A stretch of 64,000 bases of DNA. It comes from JALOLV01 sp046295175. Lineage in GTDB: Bacteria > Bacteroidota > Bacteroidia > Cytophagales > Spirosomataceae. The stretch lies in contig JBKBNY010000002.1 of assembly GCA_046295175.1 (NCBI GenBank), positions 372,001-436,000 on the forward strand, in the 5' to 3' direction. How positions within the stretch are numbered: position 1 is the stretch's first letter; each line of letters opens with the position of its first letter. The notes beneath the pieces were generated by a model, which was given only the letters and a program-made list of their open reading frames with translations, was not told the origin of the DNA and ran no database searches. The position numbers and the translations under genes were made by a program. This document shows positions 50,671-59,507 of this stretch, in pieces.

Positions 50671-50698
50671 AAAAAGTGAGTATATATCACTATTTTTT
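50671..50698 (+). terminator. Weak terminator after the helical repeat gene
   Basis: AGTGA and TCACT with AT-rich flanks, A5 before and T6 after, about 50 bases past the stop. Confidence 0.4.
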
Positions 50699-50846
50699 CG
50701 GTAATTCTATACTTTTTCACCAACTATATTGTCAACTTTTACGTTGTATAAATTACAAATCATCGTAATATTGACAGAATTTACAGATATTTGTAGCGGA
50801 TTAAACTAAAATCAAATAAATTTTCTTTAACTAAACTAGATTGTGT

Positions 50847-53800
50847 ATGAACAAACTTCTACGGATTTCTCTCTGTGGGTTATTCTTCTTCACAACCCTC
50901 TTGGGAAATGCACAAGACAAAGTTGTAACGGGTAAAGTTACATCAGCAGAAGATGGTAGCGTACTACCGGGTGTTTCAATAACTGTAAAAGGAACAACTA
51001 AAGGAGCAACGACAGACGGAAACGGTATGTACCGTATTTCGGCACCAGCGAATGGTACATTGCAGGCCACTTTCGTTGGCTTTACAATCGCCGAGAAAGC
51101 TATCAATGGTAGTTCAGAAGTTGATTTCACTCTTTCAGCCGACGTAAAAACACTTAGTGAAGTAATCGTTACTGGTTATGGTTCACAAATCAAACGTGAA
51201 TTGACAGGTAATATCGCCAAAATCAAAGCAAGCGATATTGCAGACCAGCCAGTGACAACATTCGAACAAACTATGCAGGGTAAGGCTGCGGGTGTTCAAA
51301 TTAACCAAGGTACTGGTAAACTCGGACAAGCGATTCAAATCCGTGTTCGTGGCCAGTCTTCAGTATCAGCATCAAATGAGCCATTGTATGTGATTGATGG
51401 TATTCCGGTTATCCAAGACGACTTGTCGACCTTTGGTGGCGGTACAAACCCATTGGCAGATATTAACCCACAAGATATTGAGTCTATCGAAATCTTGAAA
51501 GATGCCTCGGCGGGTGCTATCTACGGTGCTCGTGCAGCAAATGGTGTGGTCTTGATTACTACAAAACGTGGTAAGTCGGGTCGTACAAACGTAAACTTTG
51601 GTGCTCAATATGGTACAAGTAAGCCAACACGTGCTGTGAAATTCTTGAATACTCAACAGTACATCGACTTCTACAGAATGGCTGCGGGTAACTCAGATAA
51701 AATTGATGGTATTGACCCTAAAGACCCAGATTCATATACGTCTTACATGGAGAGCTTCTTTGATGCTCAAAGTTTGGGCACTTTGGGTACAGCAAACCAA
51801 GCAGATACTGATTGGGGTGCTTTGGCGTTTCAGGATGCCCCAATGGCTCAATATGATTTAAACTTGAACGGTGGCTCTGACAAAACTACTTTTTATATCT
51901 CGGGGCAATTATTAGACCAAAAAGGTATATTGGTTGGTAACAAACTAAACCGTATGGCTGGTCGTATCAACTTGACTCACAAGGTTTCTGACCGTTTCAA
52001 TATCGGTTTCAACATGGGCTTGACTCGTACTTTCAACAATCGTCTTTCGGGCGACCGCCAGTTCGATAACCCATTACAGATGGTTGCATTACCACCAATG
52101 ACACCTGCAAAAGACCCAGAAACTGGCTTACCAGTAGGTACACCTCCAGGTGATATTTCGATTCCGGTTTATTATAACCCACTCATCAATATTGGTAATG
52201 CTTACTACAACACAAACGTACACCGCAATATCAGCAGTGTTTTTGGTGAATTGTTGATTTTCAAAGGTCTTCGTTTCCGTTCAGAATTCGCATTAGATTT
52301 ATTGAACCAACAAGAAGAACTTTACTACAACAGTAAAACTCAGCGTAACTTCGGTGCTCCAAACGGTTTAGGTCAGAATATCTTCACTCGTGTAGAAAAC
52401 TACAATACCAACAACTACTTTGTTTATGACAATACTTTTGGTATTCACGGTATCAATGCTACAGTGGGTATGTCTTACCAAAACTCGCAGACCAAAACAA
52501 ACTTCATCGAAGGTCGTGATTTCCCATCGGATGCTTACCGTATGATTGCGAGTGCGGCATTAAAGTCTAACGGTAGCTCAACAGAGACAAACTTCCGTTT
52601 CTTATCATATTTTGCTCGTGCCAACTACAAGTTGATGAACAAATACTTATTGGGTCTTAGTGCCAGAATAGATGGTTCGTCGCGTTTCGGTGCCGATAGT
52701 CGTTATGGTTTCTTCCCAGCAGTTTCGGCAGGATGGGTAATCTCAGAAGAAAGCTTCTTGAAAGAAGTTAAGTTGATTAGCTTCTTGAAACTTCGCGGAA
52801 GCTACGGTGTAACGGGTAACGCCGAAATCGGTAACTTCCCTCAGTTAGGCTTGTTTACTGGTGATGCTACTTACGGAACGCTCCCAGGCCAACGCCCATC
52901 ACAATTAGGAAACCCTAACTTGAGATGGGAAACTACTAACCAAATGGATATCGGTATTGACTTCGGTTTGTTAAATAACCGTATCAATGGTGAGATTGAC
53001 TATTACTCAAAAGAAACTACTGGTTTGTTATTGAATGTAAACGTACCGGGAACTACTGGTTTCGCAACTCAGGTTCGTAACGTTGGTAGCTTGACAAACA
53101 AAGGTTTTGAATTTGTTTTGAATACTGATAACCTCGTGGGTGCATTCAAATGGAAAACAAGCTTGAACGCTTCTACTAACATCAACGAGATTACAAACCT
53201 TCAAGGACAAGTAATCGAGGGTGGTCTTAATGCCATGAGCCGTGCCGTAGAAGGCCAGCCGCTCGGTACATTCTTTACGGTAGAATACGCTGGTGTTGAC
53301 CCTGCCAATGGTAATGCTTTGTGGTATAGAAATACTAAAAATGCCGATGGTAGCCTCGACCGCACTACAACAAATGTTTATAACCAAGCTCAGCGTGTAG
53401 TTATTGGCAATGCTCTTCCTAAATGGATTGGTGGTGTTACAAACTCATTCAGCTATAAAGGTTTAGAGTTGAGTGTATTCTTCAACGGTGTGTTCGGAAA
53501 TAAGTTGAATTTCTACGGTGCTGGTCGTTTCTCATCGGCTAACGGCCGTTTTGAAGATAACCAAACTGTGAACCAGTTGGATGCTTGGACACCGCAAAAC
53601 ACCGATACAAAAGTACCACAGGCTCGTTTGTTCTTCAACAACGGTGCTCAGCCATCAAGCCGCTTTATCGAAGATGGTTCTTTTGTACGTTTACGTAACG
53701 TAACACTTGCTTACAACTTACCAAAGGCTGTTATTAGCAAGCTAAAAATGAACAGTGCACGTATCTTCTTGACGGGTCAAAACTTATTGACATTCACTAA

Positions 53801-53924
53801 ATATTCTGGTTGGGACCCAGAAGTTAACGCCGATGACATCGTTACAAACGTTGCGTTAGGCTATGACTTCTACACTGCTCCGCAGGCAAGAACAATCACA
53901 GGTGGAATCAATATTGGATTCTAA
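50847..53924 (+). CDS. SusC/RagA family TonB-linked outer-membrane receptor
   Basis: Outer-membrane active transporter of 1025 residues that, with its SusD partner, imports oligosaccharides, peptides or other large nutrients. The signal peptide ends at 'LLGNAQ'. Residues about 25-100 form the carboxypeptidase-D regulatory-like domain ('VVTGKVTSAEDGSVLPGVSI'). A TonB-box-like 'LSEVIVTGYG' precedes the plug, which contains 'IEILKDASAGAIYGARAANG', the SusC signature. A 22-strand barrel fills the rest. The ATG is preferred over an in-frame TTG two codons upstream. The SusD gene follows 94 bases downstream. No glycoside hydrolase is adjacent, so the substrate is open. Confidence 0.95.
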   Translation: MNKLLRISLCGLFFFTTLLGNAQDKVVTGKVTSAEDGSVLPGVSITVKGTTKGATTDGNGMYRISAPANGTLQATFVGFTIAEKAINGSSEVDFTLSADVKTLSEVIVTGYGSQIKRELTGNIAKIKASDIADQPVTTFEQTMQGKAAGVQINQGTGKLGQAIQIRVRGQSSVSASNEPLYVIDGIPVIQDDLSTFGGGTNPLADINPQDIESIEILKDASAGAIYGARAANGVVLITTKRGKSGRTNVNFGAQYGTSKPTRAVKFLNTQQYIDFYRMAAGNSDKIDGIDPKDPDSYTSYMESFFDAQSLGTLGTANQADTDWGALAFQDAPMAQYDLNLNGGSDKTTFYISGQLLDQKGILVGNKLNRMAGRINLTHKVSDRFNIGFNMGLTRTFNNRLSGDRQFDNPLQMVALPPMTPAKDPETGLPVGTPPGDISIPVYYNPLINIGNAYYNTNVHRNISSVFGELLIFKGLRFRSEFALDLLNQQEELYYNSKTQRNFGAPNGLGQNIFTRVENYNTNNYFVYDNTFGIHGINATVGMSYQNSQTKTNFIEGRDFPSDAYRMIASAALKSNGSSTETNFRFLSYFARANYKLMNKYLLGLSARIDGSSRFGADSRYGFFPAVSAGWVISEESFLKEVKLISFLKLRGSYGVTGNAEIGNFPQLGLFTGDATYGTLPGQRPSQLGNPNLRWETTNQMDIGIDFGLLNNRINGEIDYYSKETTGLLLNVNVPGTTGFATQVRNVGSLTNKGFEFVLNTDNLVGAFKWKTSLNASTNINEITNLQGQVIEGGLNAMSRAVEGQPLGTFFTVEYAGVDPANGNALWYRNTKNADGSLDRTTTNVYNQAQRVVIGNALPKWIGGVTNSFSYKGLELSVFFNGVFGNKLNFYGAGRFSSANGRFEDNQTVNQLDAWTPQNTDTKVPQARLFFNNGAQPSSRFIEDGSFVRLRNVTLAYNLPKAVISKLKMNSARIFLTGQNLLTFTKYSGWDPEVNADDIVTNVALGYDFYTAPQARTITGGINIGF

Positions 53925-54018
53925 TTTAGTTAATCGAAAATGTGTTAATAGTTCAATCCGAATTATTTAACGATTAGCCGATAACCATTAACAATTAACT
54001 TTTTTAAAATTGAAAAAA

Positions 54019-55365
54019 ATGAATAAAAATATAAAAAATTGGCTATTTGCTGGTGCAACATTTGTACTGGTAACTGCCTGCGATAGCAGATTAGAAGTAG
54101 CCCCAACTCAAAGTATTGATGAAACAAATGCACTGGCAACCTCTCAAGACGTAGAGGTGACGCTTGTGGGTGCTTTTGATGGTATCAGTAGTGCAAACCT
54201 TTACGGTGGTGCTATCCAGTATTCGGGCGAACTCCTCGGTGATGATGCCGAAGTTCGTTTTGGGGGTACATTTTCTACCCTTGATGAGTTATGGCGTAAA
54301 ACCGTTACTACAACTAATACCCAAACTCGTGATACTTGGTTGACTGCGTATAGTACAATCAACCGTGTCAATAACGTTTTGTCTGCATTAGAGAAGGTAA
54401 ATTCGGCTGACAAAAACCGTGTTGAAGGTTCGGCGAGATTCATTCGTGGAGCTATGTATTTTGAGTTAGTAAGACTTTGGGGTAAAGCTTGGGGTGATGG
54501 CGATGCTGCTGTAAACCTTGGTGTACCTCTTGTTACGACTCCGACTCGTGGCGTGACCGATGCAGATAGCCGCCCACGTGCAACTGTTGCCGCTGTTTAT
54601 ACACAAGTAATAGAAGACTTAACAAAAGCTGAGTCGTTGCTTTCGGCTGGTACCAATACAGGTTTTGCAACTAAAAATGCAGCCTCGGCGATGTTGGCTC
54701 GTGTATATTTGCAACAAGGCAACTACGCTGCTGCTCGTGATGCTGCCAACAGAGTAATCACAAGTGGCTTGCATAACCTTACTGCAAGTTTCGAGAATGC
54801 CTTTGTTGATGGTCCTAACGAAAGCGAAGTGATTTTCAGAATCTTAATCAACGAGCAAGATGGTACAAACTCAATGAATACATTCTTTGCTCCATCTACT
54901 TACCAAGGCCGTGGCGATATTCGTGTTCAGAACAAACACCTTGCTCTTTACAGTGCTGGCGATGTGCGTGGTCAGTTCTTTGTTAGAGCATCAAACAACA
55001 CATTTACTGGTAAATTCCTCGACCAATTTGGCGATGTTCCAGTAATTCGTTTGGCCGAAATGTTCTTGATTCGTGCCGAGTGTAATTTCCGTCTTAATAC
55101 GTCAATTGGTGCAACACCATTGGCTGATATTAACCGAATCCGCTCTCGTGCTAAAGCAGCCACTCTTACAACTGTTGATTTGAACGCCATCATTGCCGAG
55201 CGTAAGTTAGAATTAGCATTCGAGGGCTTCCAAGTACACGATGCAAAACGCTTGAGAAGAAACGTAACTTCGGCGATTCCTTTTGGCTCTGATAAATTAG
55301 TATTGCCAATTCCACAACGTGAAATGGATACTAACAAAGCTCTTGTGCAGAACCCAGGATATTAA
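54019..55365 (+). CDS. RagB/SusD family nutrient-binding outer-membrane lipoprotein
   Basis: Surface lipoprotein of 448 residues that binds the substrate and closes like a lid on SusC. Signal peptide with lipobox 'LVTAC' (Cys near 22), followed by an acidic export-type stretch. TPR-rich helices include 'RFIRGAMYFELVRLWGKAWG' near 140 and 'AARDAANRVI'. The C-terminal 'IIAERKLELAFEGFQVHDAKR' region is the SusD family signature. It follows susC in the same orientation. The pair ends with a strong terminator, so no further genes belong to this locus. Confidence 0.94.
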   Translation: MNKNIKNWLFAGATFVLVTACDSRLEVAPTQSIDETNALATSQDVEVTLVGAFDGISSANLYGGAIQYSGELLGDDAEVRFGGTFSTLDELWRKTVTTTNTQTRDTWLTAYSTINRVNNVLSALEKVNSADKNRVEGSARFIRGAMYFELVRLWGKAWGDGDAAVNLGVPLVTTPTRGVTDADSRPRATVAAVYTQVIEDLTKAESLLSAGTNTGFATKNAASAMLARVYLQQGNYAAARDAANRVITSGLHNLTASFENAFVDGPNESEVIFRILINEQDGTNSMNTFFAPSTYQGRGDIRVQNKHLALYSAGDVRGQFFVRASNNTFTGKFLDQFGDVPVIRLAEMFLIRAECNFRLNTSIGATPLADINRIRSRAKAATLTTVDLNAIIAERKLELAFEGFQVHDAKRLRRNVTSAIPFGSDKLVLPIPQREMDTNKALVQNPGY

Positions 55366-55388
55366 TCTGGTTTTGAATAAATAACCTT

Positions 55389-55427
55389 AAAAGCGATGAG
55401 TTTCAAATCTGAAATTCATCGCTTTTT
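55389..55427 (+). terminator. Intrinsic terminator after the SusC/SusD pair
   Basis: AAAAGCGATGA and TCATCGCTTTT plus inner TTTCA/TGAAA pairing around AATC, ending in T5. Confidence 0.85.
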
Positions 55428-55785
55428 CATTAAAAACCGTACATACTCTTTTATTATTGGTAAGTTGTTGGCAATTTTGTGTGATTTTTATGTCAAAACC
55501 TTCTTGTGAATTCGTATAGCCCAACCAAGCACTTTGGCATAGAAAATGTAATAAAAACCATAAGATTGCTGTTTGATAACAATACTTTTGCGTCAATTAT
55601 CGTTTCTTTTGATGTATATCGTATCAAAAAGAATTATTTATCAAACCGAGCAAGCTATCGTTCTATTTTTACTACCAAAACCGTTTATTGCTACCACTAC
55701 AGCTACTTGAGAAATCGAGATTTTACAATTTTTCAGAATCAAAATATCGGATAAAATACGCAGTGTACCCACTGATATTCAAAAT
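55428..55785. other. Intergenic region without recognised features
   Basis: About 360 bases between the SusD terminator and the barrel gene. A short plus-strand frame (55506-55754) has no hydrophobic pattern or family likeness and was not called. No hairpin, repeat or promoter of good quality was seen. Confidence 0.5.
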
Positions 55786-56565
55786 ATGCTCAGTTTATTA
55801 AAGAAAAAAACTAAAAATACGATTTACAGTTTTCGAGTTACGACTTGTGCTTTTCTATTTATAGGAATACTCGTTTGCGGTCAATTGGTATTCGGACAAA
55901 AAACCAGAATCCGTTTTCAGGCCGACTACGATGCCAAGGCCGTTAAATTTGGTTATATTTTGGGTCTGCCACGTACCAATTATTTCATCCGTTACAATCA
56001 ACAATTTATAAAAGCCTATTCTGACGGCTCAGCAAAAGATAGTACAATGATAACTTCGCCCTCGAAGATGGGAATCAAAATGGGTGGTGTTGTTAATTTT
56101 AGAATTGATGATTATTTCGATTTCCGAATTATTCCATCAGTAGCGATATATCGAAGAGAATTAAGTTTTGTTCAGTTTCAGACAAGAAATTACACCACAA
56201 CAACTGGCTTCAGAGAAAACGCTTGGTTTGAGTTGCCATTTATGCTCAAATACAAGTCAGAACGTCGTGGAAACGTGCGTATGTACATTTTTGCGGGAGC
56301 AACCCTCGGATTCGAGACCAACGCCGTAAACCGTAGTAAAAGCTCAACGGCTGTTCGCCTTACCGACCTCCGTACGTCTGATTTTAGCGTCAATTATGGT
56401 GTAGGCTTAGAGATGTTTAGAGAATACTTCAAATTTGCTCCTGAGCTGCATTTCTCGCACGGAATGCGAAACTTGATTGATGCTTACCGAGTACAAGGCA
56501 CAACCCTTGCTCAGCTTGATAAGTTAGCAAGCCATACGGTTTCAATCAATTTTTTGTTTGAATAA
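55786..56565 (+). CDS. PorT-like outer-membrane beta-barrel protein
   Basis: A 259-residue protein with a hydrophobic signal segment near residues 18-38 ('TCAFLFIGILVCGQLVFGQ'). 'DYDAKAVKFGYILGL' follows, then alternating strands and a final aromatic 'VSINFLFE' end. The 'D-x-x-x-x-x-x-F-G-Y/F-x-x-G' opening resembles PorT/SprT, an outer-membrane component needed for type IX secretion. Given two PorP/SprF proteins and a CTD substrate in the window, a T9SS role is plausible. General PorT-family barrels also exist, so the exact assignment is moderate. Its 3' end overlaps cutC convergently by 20 bases. Confidence 0.7.
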   Translation: MLSLLKKKTKNTIYSFRVTTCAFLFIGILVCGQLVFGQKTRIRFQADYDAKAVKFGYILGLPRTNYFIRYNQQFIKAYSDGSAKDSTMITSPSKMGIKMGGVVNFRIDDYFDFRIIPSVAIYRRELSFVQFQTRNYTTTTGFRENAWFELPFMLKYKSERRGNVRMYIFAGATLGFETNAVNRSKSSTAVRLTDLRTSDFSVNYGVGLEMFREYFKFAPELHFSHGMRNLIDAYRVQGTTLAQLDKLASHTVSINFLFE

Positions 56566-57277
56566 CCACCTGCTCAATTTTTTCTAAATTAGCCTCGTAA
56601 ATCTCGAATTCGTTTTCTAACGCTGCACTCGCCATGCTGACATCAGTTTTGCGGTACTGCATTGAGCTTTCGACGATTCCTTTTCCGGTGAGGTGCAGAG
56701 CATTTACCCCTTTTTGCCAAAGAATTGGGGCATTTTGAGCATTTACACCACTACCTGCCATAATTTCGATTCGGCTATTGGCTTGCACAACCAATTTTCC
56801 AATCAAATCTAAACCATCAATTGCCAAATTCTTTTGTCCAGAGGTCAAGATTCGTTCGCATCCACACGCAATCACATCTTCGAGAGCCTTAATTGGGTCA
56901 TTTGTAACATCGAAAGCCCGATGAAACGTAACGCCCAGTGGCTTCGATAGTTCTACTAATTCTTTTGTACGTTTAGTATCAATGCTTCCGTCGGGGTTTA
57001 GGATTCCGAACACAAGACCGTCTGCACCGAGTTCCTTTGCCAGTCGGATGTCTTCTTTCATCAAATCGAATTCAGCATCAGAATAACAAAAATCGCCACC
57101 ACGAGGGCGAATCATCACATAAACCGGAATCTGTACCGAGCGGGTCGCTAATCGAATCAACCCCGCCGAAGGGGTTGTGCCACCTTCAAACATTCCGCCA
57201 CAAAGTTCAATACGGCTTACTCCTGCTTTTTGAGCGGTTAGGCAAGATTCTAACGAGAATGCACAAACTTCTACCAC
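56546..57277 (-). CDS. cutC: Copper homeostasis protein CutC
   Basis: TIM-barrel protein of 243 residues. 'MVEVCAFSLESCLTAQKAG' and 'RIELCGGMFEGGTTPSAGLI' at the N-terminus (about residues 1-42) and 'VYVMIRPRGGDFCYSD' near 52-67 are the CutC signatures. The family was linked to copper tolerance, but the biochemical activity is not settled. It has no copper genes around it. It is convergent with the barrel gene, and upstream lies a cluster of DnaA-box-like sites. Confidence 0.93.
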   Translation of the reverse strand: MVEVCAFSLESCLTAQKAGVSRIELCGGMFEGGTTPSAGLIRLATRSVQIPVYVMIRPRGGDFCYSDAEFDLMKEDIRLAKELGADGLVFGILNPDGSIDTKRTKELVELSKPLGVTFHRAFDVTNDPIKALEDVIACGCERILTSGQKNLAIDGLDLIGKLVVQANSRIEIMAGSGVNAQNAPILWQKGVNALHLTGKGIVESSMQYRKTDVSMASAALENEFEIYEANLEKIEQVVIQTKN

Positions 57278-57337
57278 AACAAAGAAAATTTATTTTATGA
57301 CCCGAATTTAGCAATTAACGAAATACAACCTGTCGAA

Positions 57338-57414
57338 TGTGAATAACTTGTGGAAACGCGACGGTGTTGTGGATAAACCCCAAAACATCATTAATATTTT
57401 GAGATTGTGAAATA
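57338..57414 (-). other. Cluster of DnaA-box-like sites; candidate replication origin
   Basis: On the minus strand there are two exact TTATNCACA boxes, TTATTCACA (57338-57346) and TTATCCACA (57368-57376), a near match GTTTCCACA between them (57349-57357), and a weaker TATTTCACA (57406-57414). All face the same way within 77 bases. A very AT-rich stretch follows to about 57600. The whole gap 57278-57605 lacks a gene. This fits an oriC layout (boxes next to an unwinding region), but no dnaA or other origin-linked gene is adjacent and no strand-bias switch is evident. Confidence 0.35.
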
Positions 57415-57537
57415 CTAAAAATGATTTTCTTACGTATAATGAATTACCAAAAGAGTAATTTTTAAAATATTATGAGTTTTTTTGAACATTTTTCTTTGAA
57501 ATTCGATTCAAATGATATACTTTTTTGGTGAAATTAC

Positions 57538-57566
57538 TTGATAAACAGAAATTTATTTTAGTTTTG
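57538..57566 (+). promoter_or_regulatory. Promoter of the DUF2795 gene
   Basis: TTG (57538-57540), 18 bases, TAGTTTTG (57559-57566), ending 39 bases before the ATG. Close match to the Bacteroidota consensus. Confidence 0.5.
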
Positions 57567-57605
57567 CAGCCAAATTTTTGAAACCACTTAAATTGAGGTA
57601 GAATT

Positions 57606-57827
57606 ATGTATTGGACACTCGAACTTGCGTCTTATTTGGAGGATGCTCCATGGCCAGCTACAAAAGATGAGTTGATAGATTTCTCGATTCGTTCTGGGGC
57701 ACCGATTGAAGTTATCGAAAACCTACAAGAACTTGAAGATGATGGTCAGCCATACGAAAGCATTGAAGAAATCTGGCCTGATTATCCGACGAAGGATGAC
57801 TTCTTCTTCAACGAAGACGAATACTAA
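57606..57827 (+). CDS. DUF2795-domain small acidic protein
   Basis: A 73-residue, strongly acidic protein. 'SYLEDAPWPATKDELIDFS' and 'IEEIWPDYPTKDDFFFNEDE' are typical of the short DUF2795 proteins conserved in Bacteroidota. The domain is predicted helical and its function is unknown. It has a clear promoter and a very strong terminator, so it is expressed as a single-gene unit. It lies next to the possible origin region. Confidence 0.85.
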   Translation: MYWTLELASYLEDAPWPATKDELIDFSIRSGAPIEVIENLQELEDDGQPYESIEEIWPDYPTKDDFFFNEDEY

Positions 57828-57913
57828 ACACTTAACTGTTAATAATTTGCTTGTTGATTAGTTTTAATAAACAACACAAAAACAGTTGATTAAGTATTAA
57901 ACCCACATTAAAC

Positions 57914-57950
57914 AAAAAAGCCAAGTCTGTTTATCAGGCTTGGCTTTTTT
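57914..57950 (+). terminator. Intrinsic terminator after the DUF2795 gene
   Basis: AAAAAAGCCAAG and CTTGGCTTTTTT perfect arms with inner CTG/CAG pairing; bidirectional appearance. Confidence 0.85.
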
Positions 57951-58126
57951 GTTTAATTATTGCCCAAACGTGTTAAACAAACAATCCGAAGACCCTGATT
58001 TTTCGTATATACTTATAAACAAGTTTGATTTTGTTTAACTTGTTTACCTAAAAAATACCAACTATAAACAAAATCTATGATTTATGTTTATTGGTTTTGT
58101 GCAATGATTATCAATAAAAACATTAA

Positions 58127-58168
58127 ATTATATTGAAAAAACACAATTATTGGTTTTTTCAATATAAT
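58127..58168. repeat. AT-only inverted repeat upstream of the sigma factor gene
   Basis: ATTATATTGAAAAAA and TTTTTTCAATATAAT are perfect 15-bp arms with a 12-base spacer, 70 bases before the sigma factor ATG. The gap 57828-58237 is also rich in TAAACA/TGTTTA words. It may be a regulatory site, a weak terminator, or part of an AT-rich unwinding zone. Confidence 0.55.
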
Positions 58169-58237
58169 TATAAATAAAATTTATTTGTTTTTTTGTTTAA
58201 CTTTTAATAAATTTGATTCAACAAAATAAAACAGAAT

Positions 58238-58744
58238 ATGACAGCCCTCGAATTTAATTATGCTATATTCAAAACTTCAAAGTCGTTGAAGCCTTTTGCG
58301 GTAAAGTTAACCAAAGATAGTGAAGATGCTAATGACCTATTGCAGGACACGCTGATGAAGGCATTCTTAAATCGTGATAAATACACAACAGGTACAAATC
58401 TTAAGGCGTGGCTTTACACGATTATGAAGAATACTTTTATTACGAATTATCAACGTATGATTCGTAAGAATACGTTTATTGATACAACAGATAATTTGCA
58501 TTATATAAATACCTACGAAAGCAGCACTGATAATTTGGCGTATTCGTCTTTCGCAATGGATGACATCAATAAAGCTGTCGATACACTCGATGAGGCCTAT
58601 CGCACGCCATTCATGATGCACTTTAGAGGTTTTAAGTACCATGAGATTGCTCAGAAACTGAACATCCCGATTGGAACAGTAAAGAACAGAATACACATTG
58701 CTCGTAAAGAGTTGAAAGATAGACTCCCTGCCTATGCGTATTAA
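58238..58744 (+). CDS. ECF-type RNA polymerase sigma factor
   Basis: Sigma-70 family factor of 168 residues with regions 2 and 4 only. Region 2 includes 'DANDLLQDTLMKAFLNRDKY' and 'NLKAWLYTIMKNTFITNYQR' (about 28-68). Region 4 has 'AYRTPFMMHFRGFKYHEIAQ' followed by 'IPIGTVKNRIHIARKELKD' (about 124-164), a clear helix-turn-helix. No anti-sigma gene is adjacent, so its control is unknown. It resembles the stand-alone ECF sigma factors common in Bacteroidota. Confidence 0.92.
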   Translation: MTALEFNYAIFKTSKSLKPFAVKLTKDSEDANDLLQDTLMKAFLNRDKYTTGTNLKAWLYTIMKNTFITNYQRMIRKNTFIDTTDNLHYINTYESSTDNLAYSSFAMDDINKAVDTLDEAYRTPFMMHFRGFKYHEIAQKLNIPIGTVKNRIHIARKELKDRLPAYAY

Positions 58745-58817
58745 TCGGCAGAGAATAAAGATAAAAAAATGATGGCGAAAGCCAAGTAGTTTTTGGTTAA
58801 AAAAGAGGAAGGTTCCG

Positions 58818-58848
58818 AAAAGTTGCTTGCATTGCGGGCAGCTTTTTT
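58818..58848 (+). terminator. Terminator after the sigma factor gene
   Basis: AAAAGTTGC and GCAGCTTTT (one G-U pair) with a T6 tract. The string AGCTTTTTTGGTTTATA at its end recurs at 59381, on the other side of the triple repeat. Confidence 0.6.
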
Positions 58849-58879
58849 GGTTTATAGGGAGTTGTGACGACTGATTTCT

Positions 58880-59373
58880 GTCAGATTTTCCAATGCTGAT
58901 TCTTAATAAATTCTGCGAATCTCAGCGTTGCATTATAATCAGCGTTATCTGCGGTTCTAAATTATTCAGAAATATAACTGAAATCCAATTAGTTTTTGGA
59001 CTACGTATCTCGGTTTAAAGTGATACATTACGAAATTTGTAATCATTTGTCAGATTTTCCAATGCTGATTCTTAATAAATTCTGCGAATCTCAGCGTTGC
59101 ATTATAATCAGCGTTATTTGCGGTTCTAAATTATTCAGAAATATAACTGAAATCCAATTAGTTTTTGGACTACGCATCTCGGTTAAAAGTGATACATTAC
59201 GAAATTTGTAATCATTTGTCAGATTTTCCAATGCTGATTTTTAATAAATTCTGCGAATCTCAGCGTTGCATTACAATCAGCGTTATCTGCGGTTCTAAAT
59301 TATTCAGAAATATAACTGAAATCCAATTAGTTTTTGGACTACGCATCTCGGTTAAAAGGAGAATGTTACGAAA
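58880..59373. repeat. Three tandem copies of a 169-bp unit
   Basis: The word TCAGATTTTCCAATGCTGAT occurs at 58881, 59050 and 59219, a constant period of 169 bases. Copies differ at only a few positions (for example GTATCTCGG versus GCATCTCGG, and TATCTGCGG versus TATTTGCGG). The third copy is cut short at its end. Each unit contains 'TCTGCGAATCTCAGCG' and 'AATCAGCGTTATCTGCGG', a degenerate internal echo also seen near 42850-42890. Frames inside the copies are open by repetition only. The 763-base gap 58745-59507 holds this array, a terminator and the crtI promoter region. Confidence 0.9.
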
Positions 59374-59447
59374 TGCGGTTAGCTTTTTTGGTTTATAAGG
59401 GGTTAGGGTAATTCTCAAAGAAAATATGTAAAATCTAACCAAACAAA

Positions 59448-59481
59448 GGGGGGGGATTTTTAGTTTACGTATATAGATTTG
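59448..59481 (+). promoter_or_regulatory. G8 tract and -7 element before the phytoene desaturase-like gene
   Basis: Eight consecutive G (59448-59455) precede a TAGATTTG -7 element (59474-59481) by 18 bases, occupying the place where the upstream promoter element should be. The -7 ends 26 bases before the ATG. Homopolymer slippage here would change promoter spacing. Confidence 0.45.
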
Positions 59482-59507
59482 AAGTTCAGAAACTTATACA
59501 TTATAAA

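Noticed and set aside
55506..55754. Plus-strand ORF of 82 residues upstream of the barrel gene
   Set aside because: No family, no signal peptide, odd composition; more likely chance in AT-rich intergenic DNA.
58880..59373. Possible CRISPR array
   Set aside because: The repeats are long contiguous copies of 169 bases without unique spacers and with no cas genes nearby.
58996..59398. Two similar ORFs of about 71 and 77 residues
   Set aside because: They exist only because the 169-bp unit is repeated in tandem. They have no hydrophobic pattern, domain or start signal.
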